Below are positions 46,813 to 55,538 of a stretch of DNA of 64,000 nucleotides, in pieces. A program made the translations under genes and the position numbers. The notes beneath the pieces are model-generated. The model did not search any database. It had not been told where the DNA came from and saw only the letters and a list, made by a program, of their open reading frames with translations. How positions within the stretch are numbered: the stretch's first letter is position 1; every line of letters starts with the position of its first letter. Location: assembly GCF_022024035.1 (NCBI RefSeq), contig NZ_CP091787.1, forward strand, positions 2,666,001 to 2,730,000, given 5' to 3'. Source of the stretch: Prevotella sp. E13-17 (GTDB taxonomy: Bacteria > Bacteroidota > Bacteroidia > Bacteroidales > Bacteroidaceae).

Positions 46813-47430
46813 TTATTTACATGTAAAGTCTAACACTTTTCGGTCTTCCAGGAATCCCTCCAGGTGGTCGTCAATCTTCACAGGTCCTACACCTACGGGG
46901 GTACCGGTATAAAGCAAGTCGCCGGTTTTCAGCGTAAAGAACTGTGAGAGATACGCAATCAGTTCGTCTATCTTATAGAGCATCTCACAGGTGTTTCCTA
47001 CTTGCACAGTCTGTCCGTTGATGTCAAGATGGAAATCCAAAGCCTGAACATCGCGAAATTTCTCCTTTTCAACCCACTCGCCAATGGCAGCACTACCATC
47101 AAAACCTTTACAGATAGTCCACGGATTACCCAACTTGCGAGCTTCTTCCTGCATATCACGAGCGGTAAAATCAATACCTACCGTCACCGCATCATAATAG
47201 CGATGGGCAAAACGCGCAGGAATCCCTTTTCCTAAGCGGCAGATGCGCACCACCACCTCAGCCTCGTAATCTACTCGTTGGCACCAGTCTGGAATAAAGA
47301 AGGGTTTTCTGTCCTTCAACAAAGCAGAATCGGCCTTTGTAAAAATCACAGGATGCTCTGGTTTATATAACGCTCCATCCAACTCTTTATTGTGCTGGAT
47401 GTAGTTCATTCCTACTCCAAAAATCTTCAT
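46813..47430 (-). CDS. fumarylacetoacetate hydrolase family protein
   Basis: A 205-residue cytoplasmic protein of the YcgM/FAHD1 type. It has the metal-binding acid triad E56, E58 (DYEAEVVVRI) and D87 (GIDFTARDMQ), and the LYTGTPVGVGP loop. Family members act as acylpyruvase or oxaloacetate decarboxylase or on aromatic ring-cleavage products; the substrate cannot be decided. It heads the porU-porV-ispF unit. No clear promoter box lies before it, so part of its expression may come from read-through of the tsf terminator. Confidence 0.85.
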   Translation of the reverse strand: MKIFGVGMNYIQHNKELDGALYKPEHPVIFTKADSALLKDRKPFFIPDWCQRVDYEAEVVVRICRLGKGIPARFAHRYYDAVTVGIDFTARDMQEEARKLGNPWTICKGFDGSAAIGEWVEKEKFRDVQALDFHLDINGQTVQVGNTCEMLYKIDELIAYLSQFFTLKTGDLLYTGTPVGVGPVKIDDHLEGFLEDRKVLDFTCK

Positions 47431-47461
47431 AACACCACAAACTACGCTTTAGGTAAAAAGA

Positions 47462-47488
47462 AAGGCGGATGCACGATACATCCGCCTT
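47462..47488 (-). terminator. terminator of the ribosomal protein / tsf operon
   Basis: Perfect 10-bp stem AAGGCGGATG (47462-47471) / CATCCGCCTT (47479-47488), followed on the minus strand by a T-rich stretch. Confidence 0.82.
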
Positions 47489-47512
47489 ATCCATTATTTA
47501 TTTGCCGTTGAT

Positions 47513-48511
47513 TTACTCAGCAACGAGTGTGAAGCGACGGAAAGCAACAATCTCGAGTTCCTTATCCTGAGTCTTCAGCCACTGTGCAACAGTAGCCTTG
47601 TCGCCGTCACCGAACTGGAACTCCTGGTCAACCAGGCAGTTCTCCTTCAGGAACTTCTGAACACGACCCTTAGCGATGTTCTCGATCATGTTAGGATTCA
47701 GCGAAGCAGCCTTCTCAGCAGCAGCCTTCTCCTTCAACTCGCGAGCTTCCTTAGCCTGCTCCTCGGTGAGCCAACCCTTGTTGATGTTGCTTGCGATATG
47801 ATCCTCGCTGTCAACGAGATTGGGGTTGATACCTGCTTTCTTCAGAACAACCTCTACATACTTCTCAACCTGCTCCAGCTTAGTCTTCTCAACAGCAGTG
47901 TTATACTCCTCGTCAAGTATCTTCTGGTCAACCTGATCAGCATTCAGAGCAACGGGCTTCATAGCTGCAACCTGCATTGCAACCTTGTGGCCAGCCTCTG
48001 CATTCTCCTTGTTGGTCTGAACCATGGTGCACAGTGTGTGCTTACCCATGTGATCGTAAACCTCAATATTGTCACCCTCAAGAGTCAGGTAGCCATCAAG
48101 CTCCATCTTCTCACCAGTGATACCAGAACGCTGTGTAACAGCATCCTGAACCTTCTGACCATCAGCCAAGGTCAGCTCTTTCACCTCGTCCAGAGTCTTA
48201 GCCTGAGCTGCGATAGCAGCATCGAGGACAGCCTGTGTCAAAGCGATGAAGTCAGCACCATTAGCAACGAAGTCAGTCTCACACTTCAGGGCGATAATAG
48301 CAGCGAAGTTACCTACCTTCTTAACGAGCACGCAACCATTAGAGGTCTCACGGTCTGAACGCTTTGCAGCGATAGCCAGGCCACGCTCACGAAGCAGTTC
48401 CTTAGCGCGATCGAAATCACCTTCTGCCTCGGTCAGAGCCTTTTTAACATCAGCCAGACCAGCACCAGTCATAGCGCGAAGCTTCTTGATATCGTCAATT
48501 GAAATTGCCAT
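47513..48511 (-). CDS. tsf: translation elongation factor Ts
   Basis: A 332-residue cytoplasmic guanine nucleotide exchange factor for EF-Tu. The N-terminal UBA-like domain (IDDIKKLRAMTGAGLADVKKAL) and the core motif LKCETDFVANG are intact. It is longer than the 283-residue E. coli protein, as usual in Bacteroidetes, owing to inserts around 170-270. Follows rpsB by 39 bp in the rplM-rpsI-rpsB-tsf cluster. Confidence 0.96.
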   Translation of the reverse strand: MAISIDDIKKLRAMTGAGLADVKKALTEAEGDFDRAKELLRERGLAIAAKRSDRETSNGCVLVKKVGNFAAIIALKCETDFVANGADFIALTQAVLDAAIAAQAKTLDEVKELTLADGQKVQDAVTQRSGITGEKMELDGYLTLEGDNIEVYDHMGKHTLCTMVQTNKENAEAGHKVAMQVAAMKPVALNADQVDQKILDEEYNTAVEKTKLEQVEKYVEVVLKKAGINPNLVDSEDHIASNINKGWLTEEQAKEARELKEKAAAEKAASLNPNMIENIAKGRVQKFLKENCLVDQEFQFGDGDKATVAQWLKTQDKELEIVAFRRFTLVAE

Positions 48512-48550
48512 AATCTAAATCTTCAATTTTTTATTCTTCAATTCTAAAAA

Positions 48551-49378
48551 TTACTCAGCAGCGGGAGCCTCTTCTGCGGCAGGAGCCTCAGCAGCCTCAT
48601 CCTTACGAGCACGACGTGTGCGCTTAGGCTTAGCCTCCTCAGCAGCAGCCTCTGCCTGAGCATCAGCAGCTTTCTCGTCGGCCTTCTCAACCTTACGCTC
48701 CTCGACACCCTCAGCGATGGCAGCGCAGCAAGCGTTGAGGATAACCTCTACACTATCCTTTGCATCATCGTTAGCAGGGATCACGAAGTCGATGTTCTTA
48801 GGATCGCTGTTGGTATCAACGATACCGAATACGGGGATACCCAGACGGTTAGCCTCGGCAACAGCAATGTGCTCCTTCATAACGTCAACAACGAACAGGG
48901 CGCTTGGCAGACGAGTCAGGTCAGCGATAGAACCGAGGTTCTTCTCCAGCTTAGCGCGCTGACGAGTAATCTGCAGCAGCTCGCGCTTAGACAGGTTACC
49001 ATAGGTACCGTCCTGCATGAGCTTATCAATATTAGCCATCTTCTTCACAGCCTTGCGGATGGTGGGGAAGTTGGTCAGCATACCACCGGGCCAACGCTCA
49101 ATAACATAAGGCATGTTAACGCTTGCTGCCTTCTCGGCGATAACTTCTTTAGTCTGTTTTTTAGTACCTACGAAGAGGATTTTCTTACCACTGCGAGCAA
49201 TGTTCTTCAGAGCTTCTGCTGCCTCATCAACCTTAACAACAGTCTTGTGGAGGTCAATGATGTGAATACCATTACGCTCAGTGTAGATGTAGGGAGCCAT
49301 GGCGGGGTTCCACTTACGCTTCAGGTGACCGAAGTGACAGCCAGCCTGCAACAGCATATCAAAATTTGTTCTTGCCAT
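48551..49378 (-). CDS. rpsB: 30S ribosomal protein S2
   Basis: A 275-residue protein with a normal S2 core (NFDMLLQAGCHFGHLKRKWNPAM; FGIVDTNSDP). An Ala/Glu-rich C-terminal extension (about residues 230-275, ending EEAPAAE) is typical of Bacteroidetes S2. A 235-nt structured spacer separates it from rpsI. Confidence 0.97.
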   Translation of the reverse strand: MARTNFDMLLQAGCHFGHLKRKWNPAMAPYIYTERNGIHIIDLHKTVVKVDEAAEALKNIARSGKKILFVGTKKQTKEVIAEKAASVNMPYVIERWPGGMLTNFPTIRKAVKKMANIDKLMQDGTYGNLSKRELLQITRQRAKLEKNLGSIADLTRLPSALFVVDVMKEHIAVAEANRLGIPVFGIVDTNSDPKNIDFVIPANDDAKDSVEVILNACCAAIAEGVEERKVEKADEKAADAQAEAAAEEAKPKRTRRARKDEAAEAPAAEEAPAAE

Positions 49379-49613
49379 TTTTTCTTAAATGCTTTAATTG
49401 TTTGTTTACTTTCTTTTTAATCTTGTTAGATCAATCCGAGAGTAATTGAGAACTGTGGTGAGAACAGAGCGAGGCATCGCCTCATTCATTCTCGGAGCAG
49501 ACCAAGTCCCCCGGATTTAGATACTAAACTGTTCAGTTTCTTGTCGTGAGCCTCATGCCGCATTCATGATCATAAAACCATTCAACACACGCATTGAGAC
49601 GCTCTGTCCAAGA
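49379..49613 (-). promoter_or_regulatory. structured leader between rpsI and rpsB
   Basis: The transcript of this 235-nt gap can form a long arm closed by CCGAGA (from 49490-49495) and TCTCGG (from 49436-49441), with an inner GAGGC-ATC-GCCTC type hairpin (49471-49483) and a separate CTGAACAGTTTAG hairpin near 49529. No -7 box was found inside, so it is an internal leader. Autoregulation by S2 is the natural guess; the class is not one I can name. Confidence 0.5.
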
Positions 49614-50000
49614 TTAACGCTTACTGAACTGGAAGCGACGACGTGCCTTGGGACGACCTGGCTTCTTACGCTCAACCTCACGGCTATCACGTGTCAGGAA
49701 GCCCTGACTGCGCAGTGTCTTCTTGTCCTCAGCATTCACCTTAACGAGTGCGCGAGCAATAGCAAGACGCAGAGCCTGGCTCTGGCCAGTGAAACCACCA
49801 CCGTCGAGGTTTGCCTTAATGTCATACTTCTCAGCAACTTCCAGCAGATTCAGGGGCTGCTTAACAACGTACTGCAGAATAGCTGAGGGGAAATATTCGG
49901 TTAAATCCTTCTTATTGATCGTGATCTTGCCAGTACCCTCTGACAGATAAACGCGAGCTACCGAGCTCTTGCGACGACCTATAGCGTTAATTACTTCCAT
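49614..50000 (-). CDS. rpsI: 30S ribosomal protein S9
   Basis: A 128-residue protein with the hallmark N-terminus (IGRRKSSVARVYL) and the basic C-terminus GRPKARRRFQFSKR whose tail reaches the P-site tRNA. It follows rplM by 9 bp. Confidence 0.97.
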   Translation of the reverse strand: MEVINAIGRRKSSVARVYLSEGTGKITINKKDLTEYFPSAILQYVVKQPLNLLEVAEKYDIKANLDGGGFTGQSQALRLAIARALVKVNAEDKKTLRSQGFLTRDSREVERKKPGRPKARRRFQFSKR

Positions 50001-50009
50001 CTCCTTTAA

Positions 50010-50471
50010 TTATTTATACTGGTTAATATCAATAGCCTTTGGCTGCTGTGCCTCGTGCTTATGCTCTGTTCCCTCGTACACATAGAGGTTGTTCAGCAGA
50101 CTGCGACCGAGGGGACCCTTGGGCAGCATACCCTTTACTGCATGGCGGATAATGCAATCAACACCATTGGGGCGCTTGCGCAGCTCAGCAGGTGTATTGA
50201 AACGCTGACCACCAGGATAGCCAGTATAACGAGTGTAAACCTTGTCGGTTTCTTTGTTGCCGGTGAAACGTACCTTGGCAGCATTGATAATAATAACGTT
50301 GTCGCCACAATCTACGTGTGGGGTGAAGCTGGGCTTATACTTGCCACGAATCAGCTTTGCGACCTTAGAAGCGAGACGTCCCACTACTTGATCAGTAGCG
50401 TCGATAACTACCCACTCCTTCTTGGCAGTCTCTTTATTAACAGAGACGGTCTTGTAACTTAAAGTGTTCAT
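50010..50471 (-). CDS. rplM: 50S ribosomal protein L13
   Basis: A 153-residue protein with the L13 motifs WVVIDATDQVVGRLAS, GDNVIIINA and GMLPKGPLGR. First gene of the cluster, with its own promoter and structured leader. Confidence 0.97.
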   Translation of the reverse strand: MNTLSYKTVSVNKETAKKEWVVIDATDQVVGRLASKVAKLIRGKYKPSFTPHVDCGDNVIIINAAKVRFTGNKETDKVYTRYTGYPGGQRFNTPAELRKRPNGVDCIIRHAVKGMLPKGPLGRSLLNNLYVYEGTEHKHEAQQPKAIDINQYK

Positions 50472-50615
50472 TCTTAAATAAATTTACTAAAAAACAGTTT
50501 TTTACTTTATAAAGTGATCTGTGAACGCCGATTCTCAAACCGTGCCATCCGGCCAAAGACAGTCACTATTTACACGACGCCCGTGGGGATTCTAAGACTC
50601 TCCCCCAATAATCGG
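50472..50615 (-). promoter_or_regulatory. L13 leader RNA
   Basis: The leader begins just after the -7 box and is closed by CCGATT (from 50610-50615) pairing with AATCGG (from 50528-50533). Inside are a GGGGA/TCCCC hairpin (50585-50605) and a GC-rich arm near 50545-50580. This position and shape fit an autoregulatory ribosomal leader. I recall an L13 leader class reported for Bacteroidia but cannot match it here. Confidence 0.6.
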
Positions 50616-50619
50616 ACTG

Positions 50620-50627
50620 CAAAGGTA
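50620..50627 (-). promoter_or_regulatory. -7 box of the rplM operon
   Basis: TACCTTTG on the minus strand, about 150 bp before the rplM start. Confidence 0.7.
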
Positions 50628-50855
50628 CTTACTTTAATTGGAATAAAGAACCTCAGCACAGCTTCTTAACTATAAAATTATATTTATTTAACACAAATAA
50701 GTGTCTTTAACTATGAGCCAGTTCCCTTAAAGCACAAACAGATCGCAAGTGAGGCAGGCGTATATCTGCATTTGTCAGCACGCGACAGACCATAAACAGA
50801 CCACCCACATAAGGGGCAAGCATTTCTTTGCGACCGACAAAAAGAAACCTCTATA

Positions 50856-50887
50856 TTTGCGTGTTTGACAAAAATATAGTACCTTTG
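50856..50887 (+). promoter_or_regulatory. argS promoter
   Basis: TTTG (50856-50859), 20-bp gap, TACCTTTG (50880-50887). Full-consensus promoter, 31 bp before the start codon. Confidence 0.78.
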
Positions 50888-50918
50888 CACACCATATTAT
50901 TATATATAGACAGGAAGT

Positions 50919-52703
50919 ATGAATATCGAGACACTGATAAGTCAAGCCGCAGGCCAGGCCGTCAAGGCACTCTACGGCATGGAGGCAAGCGAAAAGATGT
51001 TGCAGCTGCAGAAGACACGCAGCGAGTTTGAGGGTAACCTGACACTGGTTGTTTTCCCCTTTGTGAAAGCAGCCAAGAAATCACCTGAGCAGACAGCCCA
51101 AGAGATTGGACAGTATCTGGTTGACAACTGTTCGGCCGTTGAGAAGTTCAACGTCGTAAAGGGCTTCTTGAACCTGAGCATCGGCGAGGGCGCATGGCTG
51201 CAACTGCTGCAAGCCATCGACGGCGATGACCACTTTGGCATGAAGCAAGCCGACGAGAATGCTCCCTTGGTTATGATTGAATATTCTTCACCCAACACCA
51301 ACAAGCCCCTCCACTTGGGTCACGTGCGCAACAACCTGCTGGGTTGGTCGCTGGCTCAGATCATGGAGGCCAACGGCAACAAGGTGGTGAAGACCAACAT
51401 TGTCAACGACCGCGGTATTCATATCTGTAAGTCAATGCTCGCATGGTTGAAATATGGCAATGGCGAGACTCCCGAGTCGTCTGGCAAGAAGGGCGACCAC
51501 CTCATCGGCGACTACTACGTGGCTTTCGACAAGCACTACCGCGAAGAGGTTAAAGATCTCGTGGCTAAGGGCATGGACGAAGAGAAAGCCAAGCAGGAAG
51601 CGCCCCTCATCAAGGAGGCTCACGAGATGCTGGTGAAATGGGAGAACAACGACCCTGAGGTTCGTGCACTGTGGGAGAAGATGAACAACTGGGTATATGC
51701 CGGTTTCGACGAGACTTACAAGAAAATGGGTGTTGGTTTTGACAAGATCTACTATGAGTCGCAAACCTACCTCAAGGGCAAGGCTAAGGTCGAAGAAGGA
51801 CTCGCCAAAGGACTCTTCGAGCGCCACGAGGACAACTCCGTATGGGCTGACCTGACCAACGAGGGACTGGACCAGAAGCTGCTGCTCCGCTCCGACGGCA
51901 CCAGCGTCTATATGACACAGGACATCGGTACGGCCGAGATGCGCTTCCAGGATTTCCCCATCGACAAAATGATCTACGTGGTAGGCAACGAGCAGAACTA
52001 TCACTTCCAGGTGCTCTCTATCCTGCTCGACCGTCTCGGCTTCAAGTGGGGCAAGGAACTGGTACACTTCTCTTACGGCATGGTGGAACTACCCAACGGA
52101 AAGATGAAGAGCCGCGAGGGTACGGTGGTTGATGCCGACGACCTGATGCAGCTGATGGTGGATGATGCCTACAAGACCTCTATGGAACTGGGCAAGTTCG
52201 ACGATATGACCGAGGAGGAGCGCCGCGAGATTGCCCGCATCGTGGGTATGGGCGCTTTGAAGTACTTCATCCTGAAGGTTGACGCCCGTAAAAACATGTT
52301 GTTCAACCCCGAGGAGAGTATTGACTTCAACGGCAACACCGGGCCTTTCATCCAATATACATACGCTCGTATCCGCAGCATTCTGCGTAAGGCAGAGGCT
52401 GAAGGCTTAAAGCCAGCATGTGCTGCCGCACAACTGGCAGAGAAGGAGGTTGAGCTCATCCAGAAGATGTCTGAGTTTGGCGCTGCCGTAGAGCAGGCTG
52501 GCAAGGACTACAGCCCCTCTGGCATTGCCAACTACTGCTACGAGCTGACCAAGGTCTTCAACCAGTTCTACCATGACTTCTCTATCCTCAACGAGCCCGA
52601 TGAACAGAAAAAAGCCGTACGCTTGATGCTGGCCAAGAACGTTGCTAAGATCATCAAGAACGGCATGAGTCTGCTGGGTATTGAAGTTCCTGAAAGAATG
52701 TAA
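50919..52703 (+). CDS. argS: arginyl-tRNA synthetase
   Basis: A 594-residue class I synthetase charging tRNA-Arg. It has the N-terminal additional domain, the HIGH motif as HLGH at 132-135 (in SPNTNKPLHLGHVRNN) and a KMSKS-like motif KMKSR at about 395-399. The C-terminal DALR anticodon domain ends NVAKIIKNGMSLLGIEVPERM. Single gene with a strong promoter; the region before it (50628-50855) is A/T-rich and otherwise empty. Confidence 0.96.
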   Translation: MNIETLISQAAGQAVKALYGMEASEKMLQLQKTRSEFEGNLTLVVFPFVKAAKKSPEQTAQEIGQYLVDNCSAVEKFNVVKGFLNLSIGEGAWLQLLQAIDGDDHFGMKQADENAPLVMIEYSSPNTNKPLHLGHVRNNLLGWSLAQIMEANGNKVVKTNIVNDRGIHICKSMLAWLKYGNGETPESSGKKGDHLIGDYYVAFDKHYREEVKDLVAKGMDEEKAKQEAPLIKEAHEMLVKWENNDPEVRALWEKMNNWVYAGFDETYKKMGVGFDKIYYESQTYLKGKAKVEEGLAKGLFERHEDNSVWADLTNEGLDQKLLLRSDGTSVYMTQDIGTAEMRFQDFPIDKMIYVVGNEQNYHFQVLSILLDRLGFKWGKELVHFSYGMVELPNGKMKSREGTVVDADDLMQLMVDDAYKTSMELGKFDDMTEEERREIARIVGMGALKYFILKVDARKNMLFNPEESIDFNGNTGPFIQYTYARIRSILRKAEAEGLKPACAAAQLAEKEVELIQKMSEFGAAVEQAGKDYSPSGIANYCYELTKVFNQFYHDFSILNEPDEQKKAVRLMLAKNVAKIIKNGMSLLGIEVPERM

Positions 52704-52733
52704 CCTTCCCCCTCCTCCAAATAGGGGGAGGGG
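52704..52733. repeat. GC-rich palindromic dispersed repeat, intergenic copy
   Basis: CCTTCCCCCTCC... pairs with GGGGGAGGGG over a short AT-rich tip directly after the argS stop. It may also end the argS transcript. The same family sits inside prmC (twice) and ribD. Confidence 0.65.
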
Positions 52734-52753
52734 CTAAATAACGCCAAAGACCT

Positions 52754-53425
52754 ATGAAAAAAATTATTCTTGCAACAGTTGCAGCCATATTTACAACAAT
52801 AGCTGCAAATGCGCAGTATGGCCATGGTACATGGTCCATACAACCCAAGATTGGTATTGGAGCAGCCTCTATCACTAACATGGAGCAAATGAAGATAGAA
52901 GGCACAAACATATCGAATGAACTTTCGCCTGCAGCCTCATTAGGCGCTGAATTTGAATATCAAGATAACAAACGTTTCAGCATAGCCATCGGGGCGGAAT
53001 TCGCCATGCAAGGTTGTGCATGGGAAAAGTATCGAATGAACGGTACAAAATACACAGATATCAGAATGGAGTTGACCTATCTGAATGTACCCATTGTAGC
53101 CAACTTTTACGCTGCTCCTGGTCTTGCTCTGAAAGCAGGTTTTCAGTTTGGTGTTCTTACTAATGCCGATTTCATCATGTCTGCCGAAGGTGAAAACAAT
53201 GGATATGAAACGACTGTAGAAACAAGAACTAATTTAAAAAAGGATTTTGAGGACTTCGATATCTCTATTCCTATTGGCATCTCCTACGAGTTCAAAAACC
53301 ACATTATCATCGATGCTCGCTATAAGTTGGGTTTAACAGACATCACCAAGAACAACGACCTCGATTCTCAGACCAACAAGAACTCTGTATTTACGCTGAC
53401 CGTTGGCTATAAGTTCGACCTTTAG
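52754..53425 (+). CDS. outer-membrane beta-barrel protein (PorT / OmpA-barrel-like)
   Basis: A 223-residue protein with signal peptide (ends NAQYG) and alternating beta strands with aromatic belts, ending in KFDL with strong barrel character (FTLTVGYKFDL). Small eight-stranded barrels of this kind are abundant in Bacteroidota; the role is unknown. It lies 50 bp after argS, separated by the palindromic repeat. Confidence 0.78.
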   Translation: MKKIILATVAAIFTTIAANAQYGHGTWSIQPKIGIGAASITNMEQMKIEGTNISNELSPAASLGAEFEYQDNKRFSIAIGAEFAMQGCAWEKYRMNGTKYTDIRMELTYLNVPIVANFYAAPGLALKAGFQFGVLTNADFIMSAEGENNGYETTVETRTNLKKDFEDFDISIPIGISYEFKNHIIIDARYKLGLTDITKNNDLDSQTNKNSVFTLTVGYKFDL

Positions 53426-53440
53426 ATACCTACTTCACAC

Positions 53441-53911
53441 ATGAACATTCTATCGCAGAACCCTCCCGACTATAGACACGACACCGTACTGCCCTTACCC
53501 ATGGAGGTAAAGGCAGACGCGTGGGCTGTGGACGCGGCCTGTAGCGGTAATCCCGGTCCTATGGAATATCAATGCATCGACTTACAGACAGGTGCACAGG
53601 TGTTTCACTACGGCCCCGTCAAAGGCACGAACAACATCGGAGAGTTTCTAGCCATCGTTCACGCTTTGGCACTCTGCTGGCAGAAGGGGCTTCACGACAA
53701 GACCATCTATAGCGACAGCAACAATGCCATCTTATGGGTGAAAAAGCGTCAATGCAAGACCAAACTGGAGCGCACCCCCGAAACGGAGCCGCTCTATCAA
53801 GTTATCCTACGTGCCGAAAACTGGCTGCGAACGCACAACTACCGTAATCCTATCGTGAAATGGGAAACCAAGAAATGGGGTGAGGTGCCAGCTGATTTCG
53901 GCAGAAAATAA
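53441..53911 (+). CDS. rnhA: RNase HI-like ribonuclease
   Basis: A 156-residue RNase H fold enzyme that degrades RNA in RNA/DNA hybrids. The acidic tetrad is D31 (DAACSGNPGP), E68 (TNNIGEFLAIVHAL), D92 (IYSDSNNAILWV) and D152 (PADFGRK). Lacks the extra N-terminal RNA-binding domain of many Bacteroidetes RNases H, and the His loop is short, so the chain ends soon after the last Asp. It follows the barrel gene by 15 bp. Confidence 0.85.
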   Translation: MNILSQNPPDYRHDTVLPLPMEVKADAWAVDAACSGNPGPMEYQCIDLQTGAQVFHYGPVKGTNNIGEFLAIVHALALCWQKGLHDKTIYSDSNNAILWVKKRQCKTKLERTPETEPLYQVILRAENWLRTHNYRNPIVKWETKKWGEVPADFGRK

Positions 53912-54137
53912 GTTTCTATCTTAACAAGGAAAATAGTAATGGTGGGACTGTACCGCTTTTTGTACTGGACATACCGTTAATCTCTGTGATGCTTTGACAT
54001 GCACAAGAAACTATGGCTCAAGCGAAAAATCATAGGGGTAATCCTTTATCTTTTTGTTATTTCAGTAAAGGCTCTGCAGATTCTTTAGACAGAAATTAAT
54101 TAAAATAGAAATCAGATAGAAAAAGGACAGAATTACC

Positions 54138-54153
54138 CTCTCCCTCGGGAGAG
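54138..54153. repeat. short perfect palindrome in the rnhA-ribD gap
   Basis: CTCTCCCTCGGGAGAG, 7-bp arms. The rest of 53912-54189 holds a 28-codon frame (54013-54099) of doubtful value and no other signal. It is probably related to the GC-rich dispersed repeats. Confidence 0.45.
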
Positions 54154-54189
54154 TCGTGGTGGCGTTGTTCATGGTCGGGACAGGAACGG

Positions 54190-54520
54190 TTTCGCACTGT
54201 CATAGTTCTGCTTTCGTCTTGTTATAGTTTCACTTTTGCGTTGTAATAGCTTTACTTTTGATGTCCGTCTAGCCCCTAGATGTGGCGTGTCCAGCCCCTG
54301 TAACGGGTCGTTTTAGCCCCTGGATGCGGTCGTTCTAAGGGCTGGATGTAGAGCAGCCAGGGGCTAGACCAGAAATGATAGCTTCGGTTTTAGACTTCAG
54401 AAACGCCTCTTCTAGACTTTAGAACACGTGCTTTTAGACTTTAAAAACGGCCCTCTCCAGACTCTGGAAATACCAATTCAAGACTCTGGGAGCATTGCGA
54501 AACCTACGCAATTGCAACTG
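54190..54520 (-). repeat. 22-bp-phased dyad repeat array, copy C (inverted)
   Basis: Reverse-complement order of copy A. GCCCC cores start at 54269, 54291 and 54313, GGGGC cores at 54335 and 54357, then after 33 bp GACTT/GACTC cores at 54390, 54412, 54434, 54457 and 54479. One step is 23 bp, all others 22. Flank TTTTG/TTTCG sites are at 54190, 54212, 54234 and 54256. Its left flank, read on the minus strand, shares AAAGCAGAACTATGAC with the right flank of copy A. It lies between the convergent rnhA and ribD genes. Confidence 0.9.
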
Positions 54521-54528
54521 AGCCGAAA

Positions 54529-55470
54529 CTATTTAATGTAGTTCACGATGATGTTTTCACCATATACTTGTCGGGAAATCACCTTTATATTGGCTGGCAG
54601 CTGAGGAGCACGTGTACCTCCAGAAACGGTGAGCGCAGTATTCGTTTCCACTCTTATCTCATCCCACAAGCCCTGTGTCAAAAAAGACTCAAGCGTCTTT
54701 CGTCCACCCTCAACAATCAACGACTGTATTTTATGAGCGTGCAATACCTCGAGGTTCAACGGATGTTGGTGATCAATGACCAGACGTTTGGGGTTGTTGC
54801 CTTGCCACTGTCGCACCGTCAGCTGGGGATGTTCGCGCTCATTGGTCACACGCCCCACCAGAATAGCATCTTCTTCGGCCCTCAGCTTATGCGAGAGCAT
54901 CTGCGTGAAAGGCGTTGAAATAGCCAATGCCTTACCGTCGTCATCAATAAATCCATTGGCTGTCTGAGCCCACTTTAATATAATGTACGGGCGCGAGAGG
55001 CGATGAAAAGTGAAGAAGCGGCGATTCAACGCCTTGCACTCTTCCTCAAGCACGCCCACGGTGACCTCTATGCCGGCATCTCTCAGCTTTTTAATGCCTC
55101 TGCCCTGCACCTCGGCAAACTCGTCTATACAGCCAACCACCACACGCTTCACACCTTTCTTTATAATCAGGTCGGCACATGGAGGCGTCTTGCCATAATG
55201 TGAACAAGGTTCCAGCGACACATACATCGTGGCCTCGCTCAACAGTGGTTCATCCTCTGGTCGCACAGAGGCAAAAGCATTCACCTCAGCATGGCCCTGT
55301 CCGCAACGCACGTGATAGCCCTCGCCAAGGATTCTCCAACTCTCCCTCCCTTTTTGGGGTGCCGGCGGAAGGCTTATCACAGCTCCCACCATCGGGTTGG
55401 GTTTTGCGTTCTGCCGTCCGTTCTGCGCCAATTGCAGGCATCGACGCATATATTTCTCGTCTGTTGTCAT
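54529..55470 (-). CDS. ribD: bifunctional riboflavin deaminase-reductase
   Basis: A 313-residue enzyme with pyrimidine deaminase (1-150) and reductase (150-313) domains, acting at the second and third steps of riboflavin synthesis. Deaminase zinc ligands are H60 in GHAEVNAF, C89 (EPCSHYGKTPP) and C98. Reductase motif LKWAQTANGFID is present. Between VGAVI and GEGYH there is an extra SLPPAPQKGRE stretch (33-43) encoded by a GC-rich palindromic repeat, where relatives have only a few residues. The promoter TAACTTTG is at 55498-55505. Confidence 0.9.
   Translation of the reverse strand: MTTDEKYMRRCLQLAQNGRQNAKPNPMVGAVISLPPAPQKGRESWRILGEGYHVRCGQGHAEVNAFASVRPEDEPLLSEATMYVSLEPCSHYGKTPPCADLIIKKGVKRVVVGCIDEFAEVQGRGIKKLRDAGIEVTVGVLEEECKALNRRFFTFHRLSRPYIILKWAQTANGFIDDDGKALAISTPFTQMLSHKLRAEEDAILVGRVTNEREHPQLTVRQWQGNNPKRLVIDHQHPLNLEVLHAHKIQSLIVEGGRKTLESFLTQGLWDEIRVETNTALTVSGGTRAPQLPANIKVISRQVYGENIIVNYIK
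55334..55373. repeat. GC-rich palindromic repeat inside ribD
   Basis: On the coding strand AGCCTTCCGCCGGCACCCC, then AAAAAGGGAGGGAG. It is in frame and codes for SLPPAPQKGRE. It aligns with the first repeat in prmC (AGCCTCCCCCCGACCCCCTC), read in the same frame as SLPPTPSK. Confidence 0.6.
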
Positions 55471-55497
55471 CGTCTGTCAAGTCATTTTAAGTTGCTG

Positions 55498-55505
55498 CAA
55501 AGTTA
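55498..55505 (-). promoter_or_regulatory. -7 box of ribD
   Basis: TAACTTTG on the minus strand, 27 bp before the start. Confidence 0.6.
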
Positions 55506-55538
55506 CGATTATTATTTCATTTCAGCAATATGAATTAG

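Noticed and set aside
54013..54099. 28-codon frame between rnhA and array C
   Set aside because: No promoter or ribosome binding site and no similarity recognised; may be decayed sequence.
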